Assembly (NCBI RefSeq): GCF_010119195.1
Contig: NZ_WRXL01000009.1
Coordinates: forward strand, 1-64,000
Length of the DNA: 64,000 nucleotides
Direction: 5' to 3'
From: Haloarcula salina
GTDB taxonomy: Archaea > Halobacteriota > Halobacteria > Halobacteriales > Haloarculaceae
Shown: in pieces, positions 8,582 to 17,722 of the stretch
Layout: every line of letters starts with the position of its first letter
How positions within the stretch are numbered: the first letter of the stretch is position 1
Translations under genes and position numbers: made by a program
Notes under the pieces: model-generated
Told to the model about the DNA's origin: nothing
Databases searched by the model: none
What the model saw: the letters and a program-made list of their open reading frames with translations, nothing else

Positions 8582-9826
8582 ATGGCTGAGCGACCGCTCT
8601 CGACGCGTCTCGAGGAGACTTTCGAGCGCTATCTGCAGGACAAGGGCAAGGGTCGCGGTGGCGACGGCGGGAACTACCGACGGAACGCCGCTCGCGAACT
8701 CGAACGGTTCGCCGACTGGGCCGGCGGAAGACGCGGTCCCGAACACTGGACTGGGATCGCCCCTGACGATGTCGACCGCCCGCCCGCCTTCGGGGACCTC
8801 GACGAGCGAGTATTCAGGGAGTACGCCCGTCACCTCGCCGGTGACCGCGGACTCAAGCAGAACACTGTACAGACCTACTACCGCTATATCTCTGCGTGGT
8901 GTGGCTGGTGCGTCAACGAGGGCTATCTCGAAGCCCACTACGCACAGCGCGCGAGTGCGACGGCGCCACTGCCCGAGGACGACGGCCGAAAACCCGGGGA
9001 TCAGCAGGCCTGGACGTCCGAGCAGCGCCACGCGATCACTCGGTACGTCGACGAACGGGCACGCAAGGCCATCGAGGGGTACACGACGCTCCCCGCGGAG
9101 ACGGACGCATTCGACAAGCAGCGGGCGCGGTACGAGGCCCTGAAGGCGGCCCGAGATCGGTCGCTCGTGTTCGTGCTCGCGTACACGGCCGTTCGCGTCG
9201 GCGAACTGCTCCGGGATCCGAACGATCCGCGGCGGCGCGGCGTCCGATGGGAGGAAATTTCGCTCGAAGACGGCAGTATGGACGTCTATCGGAAGAAACA
9301 GCAGTGGGACGCCGCGAGCCTTCCCGACCCGGTACTATCGCCGCTGCGGAGTTATCGAACGCTCATGGACCCGCCGACGGACCGGTGGCCGGTGTTCCCG
9401 ACGTTCGGTCAACAGACCCTCGCGACGCACGTACGAGACGAGCTGGCGGATCGGGGGCTCCAGACGGACGCCATCGACGAGCGACGAGACGACTACGCTC
9501 GCGACCTCTTGCTGGCTCTCGAGAAGGACATTCGGCCGCCGTCGCTCACGACGGACGGAGCACGACGCATCCTCCAGAGACTCTCTGACGCCGCCGAAAT
9601 CGACGTCGATCACCCGAAGCACGACTACCTCGCACCGCACGGTGGCCGCCGGGGAATGGGTGAGGTGCTCGTCAGAGCGTTCGGATACACGGTCGCCGCC
9701 CGGTATCTGGACAACTCCGAAGAGATGGTCCGCGAGCGCTATTCCCACATTGAGGCCGGCGAGCTCGGTGACGTTGCGACGGAGGCACTCGACGAGATCG
9801 ACTCGCTCCGCAGCAGGACGACGTAG
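8582..9826 (+). CDS. Tyrosine recombinase / phage-type integrase
   Basis: The 414-aa protein has an N-terminal SAM-like core-binding domain (about residues 1-130, with VQTYYRYISAWCGWCVNEG) and a C-terminal catalytic domain. Visible catalytic positions are Arg in YTAVRVGELL (about 203), His-x-x-Arg in PHGGRRG (about 353) and the nucleophile Tyr in RERYSHI (about 385). The usual His/Trp before the tyrosine appears to be replaced in LDNSEEM, a pattern I associate with haloarchaeal XerC/D-like integrases. It makes site-specific joins between att or dif sites. No companion excisionase is visible, and the neighbouring transposase and repeats suggest an integrated or decayed element. Confidence 0.9.
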   Translation: MAERPLSTRLEETFERYLQDKGKGRGGDGGNYRRNAARELERFADWAGGRRGPEHWTGIAPDDVDRPPAFGDLDERVFREYARHLAGDRGLKQNTVQTYYRYISAWCGWCVNEGYLEAHYAQRASATAPLPEDDGRKPGDQQAWTSEQRHAITRYVDERARKAIEGYTTLPAETDAFDKQRARYEALKAARDRSLVFVLAYTAVRVGELLRDPNDPRRRGVRWEEISLEDGSMDVYRKKQQWDAASLPDPVLSPLRSYRTLMDPPTDRWPVFPTFGQQTLATHVRDELADRGLQTDAIDERRDDYARDLLLALEKDIRPPSLTTDGARRILQRLSDAAEIDVDHPKHDYLAPHGGRRGMGEVLVRAFGYTVAARYLDNSEEMVRERYSHIEAGELGDVATEALDEIDSLRSRTT

Positions 9827-9834
9827 CTGAGTGG

Positions 9835-9853
9835 CGGGACGTGGGCCGTCCCG
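9835..9853. terminator. Hairpin between convergent genes
   Basis: CGGGACG at 9835-9841 and CGTCCCG at 9847-9853 form a perfect 7-bp stem with a 5-base loop, placed between the ends of two converging genes. It could terminate either strand, though no strong T-run follows it. Confidence 0.4.
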
Positions 9854-9880
9854 ACCGAATTTCGGTACGGAAACCGCCGC

Positions 9881-11260
9881 TCAGTCGGCCAGCGACACGT
9901 TCTCTCGCAGGTCGTTCTCGATCGCCTCGAGCGTTCGGCCCTTGGTCTCGGGAACGAGACGGTAGACGAACGCCAGGCCGACGAGACTACAGAGTCCGAA
10001 CAGCCAGAACGTCCAGTGGGTTCCGATGTTGGCCGTCAGCACGGGGAACGTCAGCGACACGAGGAGGTTCGCGCCCCAGTTCGCGACGGTGACTGCGCCC
10101 ATTGCAGACCCCCGCACAGAGAGGGGATAGATCTCTGAAATGAGCAGCCAGAACACCGGACCGAGCCCGATGGCGAAGAAGGACACGAACAGCATCAGGC
10201 TGGCCGTCGCGACGATACCGAGCACGTCGCCGAACCCGGGGAGGTAGAACACCGTTCCGAGGATGGCGAGCGTCACCACCATCCCGCCGACCCCGACGAT
10301 GAGCAGGCGGCGACGACCTACGCGGTCGACCAGCGCGATGGCGACTACCGTCATCACGACGTTGATCGTCCCGATGCCGACCGTGGCCAGAATCGAGGTC
10401 ACGCCACCGAATCCGGTCGATTCGAGGATGGTCGGTGCGTAGTAAATCACGGCGTTGATACCGGTGATCTGCTGGAAGACGGCGAGTCCGAGGCCGACGA
10501 CGAGTGCCGGCCGGAGCCACGACGCGAACAGGTCGCTCAGGCCGGTATCAGACTGCTTCTCGACGGTCTCGGAGATCTCGTCGAGTTCGGTCTCGACGCC
10601 GGACTGTCGAGTCCGCTGGAGGACGGCGCGGGCCTCGTCTTTCCGTCCGTGTTCGAAGAGCCAGCGCGGGCTCTCGGGCATCTTCAGGATGCCGACGGCG
10701 AGCACAACGGCGGGGACCATTCCGGCCCCGAGCATCCAGCGCCAGGCGCCCGCGTCCGCGAACGCGAAGTTGACGAAGTACGAGAGGAGGATCCCCGTCG
10801 TGACCATGAGCTGATTCAGCGACGTGAGCGCCCCGCGAATCTTTGGCGGGGCGATTTCGGAGATGTACAGCGGGCCCACTATCGACGCGAACCCGATGGC
10901 GACCCCGTCGATCAGCCGTCCCGCGATCAGCACGGGGATGTTCGGAGCGACGGCCATCGTGAACGACCCGAGAAAGAAGACGCCGGCTGCGATGAAGATG
11001 AGCCGTCGACGCCCGAGCCGGTCCGCCAGTTGGCCTCCGACGGCCGCACCGGCGGCCGCTCCGGCCATCGCACCGCTCACGATGATCCCCTCGATGAGCG
11101 GGGACATGACGAACGAGTCCTGGATGAACAGGAACGCGCCCGAGATGATTCCGGTGTCGAAACCAAACAACAGCCCGTTCAGGGCAGCCATCGCTGAGAC
11201 AACGTAAACGAATCGGTCGCCGTCACCGCGTATGACGTTCCGTATCGTGGCGATTGACAT
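9881..11260 (-). CDS. Major facilitator superfamily sugar porter
   Basis: The 459-aa membrane protein has 12 predicted helices and the sugar-porter (TC 2.A.1.1) signatures: GFDTGIISGA in helix 1, DRLGRRRL after helix 2, PESPRWLF before the central loop, DRVGRRRLL in the second half, and PETKGRTLEAIE at the C-terminus. It probably imports a hexose or pentose with protons or sodium. The frame extends to 11281, but ATG 11260 has a TATA-like tttaca on the minus strand about 27-35 bp upstream, so I take it as a leaderless start. A UspA gene lies immediately upstream on the same strand. Substrate cannot be read from sequence. Confidence 0.9.
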   Translation of the reverse strand: MSIATIRNVIRGDGDRFVYVVSAMAALNGLLFGFDTGIISGAFLFIQDSFVMSPLIEGIIVSGAMAGAAAGAAVGGQLADRLGRRRLIFIAAGVFFLGSFTMAVAPNIPVLIAGRLIDGVAIGFASIVGPLYISEIAPPKIRGALTSLNQLMVTTGILLSYFVNFAFADAGAWRWMLGAGMVPAVVLAVGILKMPESPRWLFEHGRKDEARAVLQRTRQSGVETELDEISETVEKQSDTGLSDLFASWLRPALVVGLGLAVFQQITGINAVIYYAPTILESTGFGGVTSILATVGIGTINVVMTVVAIALVDRVGRRRLLIVGVGGMVVTLAILGTVFYLPGFGDVLGIVATASLMLFVSFFAIGLGPVFWLLISEIYPLSVRGSAMGAVTVANWGANLLVSLTFPVLTANIGTHWTFWLFGLCSLVGLAFVYRLVPETKGRTLEAIENDLRENVSLAD

Positions 11261-11347
11261 CCGCTCAAAAATTACTCGCATCCGTGTAAAAGTTTTCCGA
11301 CATATCTCAACGACCGGTCCTTCGGGAAGCGTCCCGCTATCGTCTTT

Positions 11348-11833
11348 TCAATCGCCGGCTCGGACGAAGGTGACTGGACACGGTGCGTTGAGCATCACCT
11401 CCTGTGCCGTGCTTCCGAAGATCGCTTTCCCCGTCGGTGAGCGCTGTCTCCCACCGACGATCACGAGGTCTGCGTCGACGTCTTCGGCGAGCGAGACGAC
11501 GCCCTCCCCGCTCGTCCCGGTCGTCGCACGCGGTTCACAGTCGATCGAGTCGGCCTCCAGTCGGTCGCTGATCTCGCGGGTGACCGACATCCGCGCGGCC
11601 AGCTCGTCGGGGCCGATATCGCCTCCCTCGGTGTCGAGCAGTCGCTCGACAGCGTCTCTGTACGAATCGGTATCGAACACGTGTGCGATCACGACGGTCG
11701 CGTCGCTCGGTCCCGCAACTGCGCGGATAGCGTCGACGAGCGCGTCGACCCGGGCGTCGTCGCGACCGCCGACCCCAACCAAAACCGTTTCGAGACCGGC
11801 CGCATTGGCGGATCCAGGGACATCCGTACTCAT
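11348..11833 (-). CDS. Universal stress protein, UspA family
   Basis: The 161-aa product is a single USP domain: LETVLVGVGG at the N-terminus, DADLVIVGGRQRSPTGKAIFGS with the phosphate-loop region around residue 130, and APCPVTFVRAGD at the end. USP proteins bind ATP or AMP and often pair with transporters; the next gene downstream is a sugar porter. The open frame begins at 11920, but the first 29 codons are unlike the family and ATG 11833 has a TATA-like element about 30 bp upstream, so I start there. No ATPase activity is implied. Confidence 0.88.
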   Translation of the reverse strand: MSTDVPGSANAAGLETVLVGVGGRDDARVDALVDAIRAVAGPSDATVVIAHVFDTDSYRDAVERLLDTEGGDIGPDELAARMSVTREISDRLEADSIDCEPRATTGTSGEGVVSLAEDVDADLVIVGGRQRSPTGKAIFGSTAQEVMLNAPCPVTFVRAGD

Positions 11834-12012
11834 CGTATGTGCACGGAGGACGGTGCACGGTAAAGAACTTTTTATGAGTTTACTATTATGATAGTAATTT
11901 TTTCGCCAGTTCTGGCACACCAGAGGAGTGTCCGAACTAATCGCTACGGCAGGTGGGAGGGGATGACTGAGGGGGATTCAGAGGGTGTGTGCGGATTAGT
12001 TGGTTAGAATCG

Positions 12013-12417
12013 TTACGCCCGGTCCCAGTCGTATCCCCACTCTCGAAGCTTCTCGGCCACGAGATCTGGATGGTCCATGGCGACCACGAGCGCAGCCTCC
12101 AGTGCATCGGTCTTGTACACGTCCTCGTCGACCTCGTCTTCGAGTGCCCGGATGAACTCAGTCTCCCGAGATTCGACTTCCGGACGGACGAATATCGGGC
12201 GCTGTTTCCGTCCCTCTTTGACCGATCCACGTCGGAACTTGTAGGGGATCTCGGGCTGGCTGGTTTCGGTGCTCTCAGCGTCGTCTACTTCGGTTTCGAG
12301 CAACGTCCCGGGGGATTCCGTCGACGTGCCGTCGGGGCTATCCGAAGCGCCGGTCTCGTCCGTCTCGTCTGCGCCGTCCCCCTCCGCGAAGGGGTCGTCG
12401 CCGGAGCCTGATTTCAT
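12013..12417 (-). CDS. ParA-coupled small acidic protein (putative partition partner)
   Basis: The 134-aa protein has a disordered, strongly acidic N-terminal half (Asp, Glu, Ser, Thr, about residues 1-60) and a conserved-looking C-terminal half with IPYKFRRGSVKEGRKQRPIFVRP and a helical end, ALVVAMDHPDLVAEKLREWG. Its ATG overlaps the ParA stop codon as ATGA, so it is translationally coupled. I do not recognise a ParB, ribbon-helix-helix or HTH domain with certainty. By position it should be the adaptor or DNA-binding partner of the ATPase. The longer frame upstream to 12558 lies inside parA and was rejected. Confidence 0.75.
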   Translation of the reverse strand: MKSGSGDDPFAEGDGADETDETGASDSPDGTSTESPGTLLETEVDDAESTETSQPEIPYKFRRGSVKEGRKQRPIFVRPEVESRETEFIRALEDEVDEDVYKTDALEAALVVAMDHPDLVAEKLREWGYDWDRA

Positions 12418-13259
12418 GCCGTGGCCTCCTGTTCGCGGGTCTGGCGGAGTTGTGCGGCCAGCGTCTCGAACTGCTCCAGCGTTTCCAGTTCGTAGTCGCG
12501 CTCGCGGTCGCGATGCTCCTCGACGTATCTGAACGCCGAGCACTGTTTCCGCCAGCACCCCTCCAATAGCGACGTTCGCTCGCGGAACACCACCGGGATG
12601 TCGTACGATTCGGCGCGGAGGCGTTCGAGCATCTCCTCCTGGTCGTTCGTCCCCTTGAAGCGGTTCGGGACGGCAGCGAGGACGCCCACGTTGATGTCCA
12701 GCGTGTCTTCGAGGCCGGTAACGAGGTCGGCCAGTCCGGCGACGGACTGCTGGCCCTTCCCGCTCGGTTCGAAGGGAATGACCAGATTCCGCGTCGCGTG
12801 CAGGGCGTTGTAGAGTTTCACGTCGGCCGTCGCGGGCGGGTCGACGATGACCGTGTCGTACTCCGAGGGGACGTCGGCCCCCTTCAGCACGCGAAGCAAC
12901 TGCACGTTCGGGTTCCAGTTCTCGCCGAAATCGGCGGCCTCCTCCTCACGCCGCCGGAGGTGCTTCGAGAGGACTTCGAGCGAGTTGTGGGCCGGGACCA
13001 CGTCGACACCTTCGGCCGTCTGAACGAGGTCAGCGAACGGCCCCCGTGGGCGCTCGACCAGGTGCCGGACCAGGCTATCGGCGTCAGAGTCTGTCCGTTG
13101 GTCGGCAACGTCGAACAGGTACGAGAGACTTCCCTCCTGTGGGTCCATGTCAATCGCGAGTACGTCGTTTCCCGCTCGGGCGTCGGCGACGGCGAGGTTC
13201 GCCGCCATCGTCGTCTTGCCGACACCGCCGGCCTCGCTGTACACGGTATAGGTCAGCAT
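12414..13259 (-). CDS. ParA/Soj-type partition ATPase
   Basis: The 281-aa protein is a ParA/MinD-superfamily P-loop ATPase. The P-loop is SEAGGVGKTT (residues 8-17), followed by switch I with IDMDPQEGSLSYLF (about 40-53) and Walker B VIVDPPA (about 130). The position where canonical deviant Walker A motifs carry the signature lysine (KGGVGKT) is an alanine here. Such ATPases form nucleotide-dependent gradients that position plasmids, chromosomes or other cargo. The gene is coupled to the small downstream partner. It resembles partition genes of haloarchaeal megaplasmids, so this window may be on, or derived from, a secondary replicon. Confidence 0.88.
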   Translation of the reverse strand: MLTYTVYSEAGGVGKTTMAANLAVADARAGNDVLAIDMDPQEGSLSYLFDVADQRTDSDADSLVRHLVERPRGPFADLVQTAEGVDVVPAHNSLEVLSKHLRRREEEAADFGENWNPNVQLLRVLKGADVPSEYDTVIVDPPATADVKLYNALHATRNLVIPFEPSGKGQQSVAGLADLVTGLEDTLDINVGVLAAVPNRFKGTNDQEEMLERLRAESYDIPVVFRERTSLLEGCWRKQCSAFRYVEEHRDRERDYELETLEQFETLAAQLRQTREQEATA

Positions 13260-13620
13260 GCTCGAACAGTCACATCGGCCAGATATAAAGATTAGTCAGA
13301 CGGCATAGTTACTAAGAATTGTCGTTAAGTATAGTCAGCTAGAATAGCCATATGGTATAGCTAAACAGATGAGTCTATCGGAACAACTCTCTAGATTGAC
13401 TGACATTGCCAGCTATACGGGCCGACTATTCAGTGTCGCGATATGGGCTGTCTATATGGTCTACTTATCTAGCGTTTCTATGCTGAATATCTACACGAGA
13501 AGCCTATTCGCCTTCGCTACACGGGCCAGTAACACGTCATATCTATTCGACTCCGCTACGGCAGATAGTGGATCGAGATGGCTGGTCGCCTCCGAGAGAT
13601 GTCCTATCGAGACTACCTGA
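13260..13620. repeat. CTA-rich region upstream of parA (possible partition site)
   Basis: Directly upstream of parA there is a 360-bp AT-richer stretch with many short CTA[TC] or TAG motifs. Examples of CTA starts are 13413, 13427, 13452, 13461, 13478, 13491, 13503, 13518, 13542 and 13556, often 9-15 bp apart. It also contains three CTAG tetramers, which are usually rare in archaeal DNA. A centromere-like iteron set for the ParA system is possible. An 83-codon frame at 13369-13620 crosses it but looks accidental. Confidence 0.35.
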
Positions 13621-14571
13621 ACACACGCTGCCGATATTCGACAGTACCGATCTGGAGACCGATCTGAAGTCGACGTGGCAATCACAAAACTCAGGAACCA
13701 AGTCGAGCTGACCTTTCACTCAGAAACGAAGTCGCAATCAGCCGCGCTGGAAGCCCTGGAAGAACCATGCACAAGCGTGTCGTTCCATGTTCGAGTGTGG
13801 GCGACCGCACGCTGTGGCCCACTTCCCGAACCGACCTGACTGCCGGCTTTCAGTACGGCTTGAGCTGTGGAAGTACATACTGGGACGCACGTCTTGATCG
13901 CCGGCGGGTCCGTACCCATCACGGCCTGCCCTCCACTACCGATCGTGCCTGGAACCGGTGACACAAATCCTCGTGTGACCGTTTCACCGTATGCCTCGAT
14001 GGGTACTCGTGGTGTTCTCTACGCATCAGTTCGGAATTCATACTCTTCGAGTGAGTACATAAATCCTATATTGCTATACACAATCTACAGGAGTTCCCCA
14101 CGGGTTCGGACAGTCCGAATACACGAATTACCGCTACTGCGAAATAGAGAGTGGATTCCACCATAGCCGGGCTCTCTGCGGTAAGCGAGAGAGAAATCAG
14201 CAATCGGACGCAGTAAGTGGGCAGTCCGGTAGTGTAGTGAGCATCCGAACGAGCAGAGCGAGTGCGGTTACCTGAACGCTCGCTTCGCTCACGTTCAGCC
14301 TTTTCGCGGATATTCTTGCGCCTCGGGTTTCCTCGTTCGCTCCACCGGGAACCGCTCGGCGCACAAAGGTACGTTCGCAAATTACCCGATCCGACGGGTA
14401 AGTAAGAGTGTAGAATAAATCCACACAACAGCTCTATTCTCCGCGGTTGAATCCTGGAAACAGGTCGGCAATACGCTCTCGATTGCCGTTCTTTCGTAGC
14501 AATCGTGCCGAATAGGCGACTCAAGAATTACCGCACATACTGATCGTGAACGGATCTGTCAGCGCTCCTAT
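13621..14571. other. Gene-free kilobase, probably degraded DNA
   Basis: I see no convincing gene. Several overlapping short frames exist on both strands, with arginine- and serine-rich translations typical of non-coding GC-rich DNA, and the stretch 14160-14400 has low-complexity gctcgcttcgctcac-like sequence common in haloarchaeal intergenic or decayed regions. A remnant of an insertion element cannot be excluded. Confidence 0.45.
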
Positions 14572-15570
14572 TTAGTCGATCTCTCCGGCCTCGATACTGC
14601 CCATCTCGGGGTTGGAGTCAGCGACCAATCTCGACTGGAGTTTGCCGACAACAACAGCGAGAGAGTAGACCGTGACTGCGATAAGGACGATCACACCGCC
14701 GGCGGTCGCCTCCGCGTAGTAGGAGACGGCGATACCGAGAATGACGGCCAGTTCGGCGAGAACGACGGACACGAGGAGGGACTCGTTGAAACTCCGAGAG
14801 ACCTGTGACGCGCCGGCGACCGGCACGACGAGCATCGCGGCGACGAGGATGACGCCCATGATCTGCATGGCACCGACCACGACCATCGCCGTCAGCATCA
14901 CCATGATACGGTTGTACCAGCTGACCGAGATGCCGGAGACGGCCGCCGCGGTCTCGTCGAAGGTGACGTACAGCAGTTGGTTGCGAGTGAGTCCGACCAC
15001 GCCGATGACGATGACGAACAGGGCGAGGAGTATGGCGGCGCTGTCCTGGGAAACCGTCGCGAGATTCCCGAAGAGGAACTGATTCACTCCGACGGCGAGC
15101 CCGCCCGCATTGATGCTTATCAGCGTGGTCCCGAGCGCGAACCCGGTCGAGAGGACGATCGCCATCGAGACGTCGTTGTAGGCGTCGGTCGCCTCAGAGA
15201 TGAGTTCGATGAAGAGGGCCGCGATCATCGCGACCACAACGGCCGTCAAGTACGGAGAGACCCCGAGGTCGAGAACGGCGTTGAGAAACAGCCCCACGGC
15301 GACGCCGGCGAACCCGGTGTGAGCGAGCGCATCGCCGATCAGCGCCAGTTGGCGGTGGACGAGAAAGGTCCCGATGAGCGGGGCCATCACGCCGATACAC
15401 AGTCCGACCAGGATCGCCCGGTGCATGAATCCGTACTGGAGCAGCTCGAAGCCGGTCATCTGGCCGATCCAGTAAACGAATCCCGACCAGAGCTGCAGGA
15501 ACCAGTACAGCGGGGCCAGAAGTAGCTCCAGCGGCCCCGTCTGGAGCGGCGTGACGAGTCCTCGGCTCAT
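14572..15570 (-). CDS. Metal ABC transporter permease (ZnuB/MntB-like, ABC-3 family)
   Basis: The 332-aa membrane protein has the ABC-3 family pattern with about nine helices, including LVHRQLALIGDALAHTGFAG after the early helices and QIMGVILVAAMLVVPVAGA in the C-terminal half. It forms the channel for a divalent cation such as zinc or manganese. Its ATG overlaps the stop of the ATPase gene as ATGA, placing it last of three coupled genes. The C-terminus, ending SNPEMGSIEAGEID, is short and acidic. The metal is not certain from sequence. Confidence 0.92.
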   Translation of the reverse strand: MSRGLVTPLQTGPLELLLAPLYWFLQLWSGFVYWIGQMTGFELLQYGFMHRAILVGLCIGVMAPLIGTFLVHRQLALIGDALAHTGFAGVAVGLFLNAVLDLGVSPYLTAVVVAMIAALFIELISEATDAYNDVSMAIVLSTGFALGTTLISINAGGLAVGVNQFLFGNLATVSQDSAAILLALFVIVIGVVGLTRNQLLYVTFDETAAAVSGISVSWYNRIMVMLTAMVVVGAMQIMGVILVAAMLVVPVAGASQVSRSFNESLLVSVVLAELAVILGIAVSYYAEATAGGVIVLIAVTVYSLAVVVGKLQSRLVADSNPEMGSIEAGEID

Positions 15571-16355
15571 CGAGACTCACCCAACAGATTCGCTGCGGTG
15601 CCGAACGCGCGGGCGAGGGCGTCGCTCTCGACGAATTTCCCGGTCGGCCCGTCGAAGTAGACCTCGCGGTTGAGACAGATGACGCGTTCCGCGTGTTCGG
15701 TGACCGCGGAGAGGTCGTGTTCGATGAGCAGGACGGTGATGCCGCCTCGATTCAACGAATCCAGGAGTTCGTAGAACGCGCCGACCGACTCGATGTCGAC
15801 CCCGACGGTCGGCTCGTCGAGCACGAGCAGGTCGGCCTCGCTGGCGAGTGCACGGGCGATGAACGCCCGCTGGCGCTGGCCGCCGGACAGTTGTGTCACG
15901 CGACGATCGGCGAACGCCGTCATGCCGACCGTATCGAGTGCCCCGTCTACGATAGCCCAGTCTTCGCTGGAGAGGCGACCGTAGCCGACGTGTGGGAAAC
16001 GGCCCATCTTCACGACCTCCCGGACGGTGATCGGCATCTCCTTCGAGGCACTGGCGTGCTGTGCGACGTAGCCGATTCGGGATCCGTCGTCGAACTTGTG
16101 AGCCGGTTCACCGAAGAGCGTGGCCACTCCGTCGTCCGGTCGGACCAGCCCGAGCATCAACCGCATCAGCGTCGATTTTCCCGATCCGTTCGGACCCACG
16201 ACCGCAACGTACTCGCCGGGGTCGATCTGAATCGAGATATCCTCGACGACCGGCGTCGACGTGTACCCGAACTCGACGTCGGAGAGTTCGATGACCGACG
16301 CTGTGGTGCTCGCTGCCCTCGTTCGCTCTGCGGTCGAAGTCTTCTGTGCACTCAT
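15567..16355 (-). CDS. Metal ABC transporter ATP-binding protein (ZnuC/MntA-like)
   Basis: The 262-aa ATPase shows Walker A GPNGSGKST (about residue 57), the signature LSGGQRQRAFIARALA (about 155), Walker B LLVLDEPTVGVD and the H-loop LLIEHDLSAV. These match ATPases of zinc and manganese importers, including the Q-loop RIGYVAQHAS. The frame extends to 16370, but ATG 16355 makes an ATGA overlap with the stop of the binding-protein gene and is the better start. The N-terminal 25 residues are a variable Ser/Thr/Ala lead before VIELSDVEFGY. Confidence 0.94.
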   Translation of the reverse strand: MSAQKTSTAERTRAASTTASVIELSDVEFGYTSTPVVEDISIQIDPGEYVAVVGPNGSGKSTLMRLMLGLVRPDDGVATLFGEPAHKFDDGSRIGYVAQHASASKEMPITVREVVKMGRFPHVGYGRLSSEDWAIVDGALDTVGMTAFADRRVTQLSGGQRQRAFIARALASEADLLVLDEPTVGVDIESVGAFYELLDSLNRGGITVLLIEHDLSAVTEHAERVICLNREVYFDGPTGKFVESDALARAFGTAANLLGESR

Positions 16356-17443
16356 TGGAAGTTCATCCACTCGTCGGCCCAGCCGTCCGGTCCGGCCTCC
16401 TCGGGCCGCTTGGTGCCGAGAACGACCTCGAACGTGGGCATGTTGATGTTGTAGGCGATCTCCTCGTATCCCCAGTCGTTCGCGACCCAGTCTTCCCGAA
16501 CGCCCGCGTACGGTGTGACCGGGAAGTAGCCCTCGACCTGGGTCTCGGCGAGCAACTGTTCGGCGGGCCGCCGCGACTCGAAGACGCCGTTGGCGATGTA
16601 CTTGATGTCGTTTTTCCTGATGACGTCCTTCGCCTCGGCGATGTCCGAGGGCTTGACGTCGCCGCTGGCAGCGAGGTTGGTGACGAGGGGAACCATCTGC
16701 ACGTCGTATCTGACGCCGATGTACTGGAAGGCGTTGTGAGCGGCCAACTGGACCACGTCCCGCTCGGCCGCATCGAAGATGGCCTGATAGTCCTGATCGA
16801 TCCGCTCGAGTGTGTCAGACTTGTACGTCGCCGCGTTGTCCCGGAGCGTGGTTTCGTGCTCTGGCGCGAGTTGCACGAGCCCCTCGGTGATGTTGTCGAC
16901 CGACGTCTTCGCCCGGTCGGGGTCGAGCCAGAAGTGCGGGTCCTTGCCCTGCTGTGCGCCCACGCCCTCCTCGTCGGGGTCGAGGGTCGCTGCGAGGTCG
17001 ACGAGTTCGACGCCCTCGCGGACGTTGATCAACTGCGTGTCGACGCCGTCGTCTTCGACCGTCTGGATGGCGCGGTCGGCCCACGGCTGGAACCCCGGAC
17101 CGACGTGGAGGAACGCGTCGGCCTCGATGATGTCCTTCGTGACGCTGGCGTTCGGTTCCCACCCGTGACCGTGCAGGCCGGTCGGGACGAGGTTGTCCAC
17201 CTGAATTGGCGTCCCATCGACGACGTGACGAGCGAAATCGTAGAAACTGAAGAACGACGCAACGACCACGGGGCCGTCTCCAGACGCACCCTCGCTGCTG
17301 GATCCGGTCGCGGAGGTGGTGTCGTCGCTTCCGCTACTGCTCGCGCACCCGGCGATCCCGGTGGTGAGAAGGGCTGCACCGGCCGTAATGGCCCTTCTGC
17401 GCGAGATTCCGGACTCCGATTGAGGCTGGTTCGCATCGTGCAT
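16352..17443 (-). CDS. Metal ABC transporter substrate-binding lipoprotein (ZnuA/TroA-like)
   Basis: The 363-aa protein has a twin-arginine signal (SRRRAITAGAA) with lipobox IAGC near residue 33 and a Ser/Gly/Asp linker. The mature part is a cluster A-I metal-binding fold: NLVPTGLHGHGWEPNASV with His ligands, HVGPGFQPW, KDPHFWLDPDRA, LAAHNAFQYIG and the C-terminal NDIKYIANGVFESR. It captures zinc or manganese outside the membrane for the coupled permease and ATPase. It is the first gene of the operon and carries a palindrome over its promoter. Confidence 0.92.
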   Translation of the reverse strand: MHDANQPQSESGISRRRAITAGAALLTTGIAGCASSSGSDDTTSATGSSSEGASGDGPVVVASFFSFYDFARHVVDGTPIQVDNLVPTGLHGHGWEPNASVTKDIIEADAFLHVGPGFQPWADRAIQTVEDDGVDTQLINVREGVELVDLAATLDPDEEGVGAQQGKDPHFWLDPDRAKTSVDNITEGLVQLAPEHETTLRDNAATYKSDTLERIDQDYQAIFDAAERDVVQLAAHNAFQYIGVRYDVQMVPLVTNLAASGDVKPSDIAEAKDVIRKNDIKYIANGVFESRRPAEQLLAETQVEGYFPVTPYAGVREDWVANDWGYEEIAYNINMPTFEVVLGTKRPEEAGPDGWADEWMNFQ

Positions 17444-17473
17444 TGGATACTAGTCTCTGTTGTGGCGAATAAT

Positions 17474-17487
17474 ATAGTAGTTACTAT
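17474..17487. promoter_or_regulatory. Palindromic operator candidate of the metal importer operon
   Basis: ATAGTA-GT-TACTAT is a perfect 6-bp inverted repeat with a 2-bp centre, about 31-44 bp upstream of the importer start at 17443 and abutting the likely TATA element (about 17466-17476). Its position fits a metal-dependent repressor that blocks promoter access. The regulator gene is not in the window. Confidence 0.55.
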
Positions 17488-17722
17488 CGAATATAGAATT
17501 TAGACCTATCTAATTCATGCGGTCGAGACGGCTTTCGGTGACGGGCCGCCGCTATAGTCGCCAGTGAGCGCCAGAAATCATGCCCTTCGGGAGACGAACG
17601 TCGTCGCCGTTATCCCCCTGGCCGCAACGGTGACTGACTCCCGATCCCCACTTCCTCACGTCAGTAGAATAGGATCCGACTGAGACGGTCGGTACGCCGC
17701 CAACGCCCCCTAAAGGACGTGG

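Noticed and set aside
8398-8589. 63-codon frame with a hydrophobic stretch before the integrase
   Set aside because: It overlaps the integrase start and has no family resemblance or separate promoter; likely chance.
13369-13620. 83-codon frame in the CTA-rich region
   Set aside because: It lacks family features and codon bias and crosses what looks like repeat or control DNA.
14066-14524. 152-codon leftward frame that could be a transposase remnant
   Set aside because: I could not match any transposase motif; the translation is basic and low-complexity.
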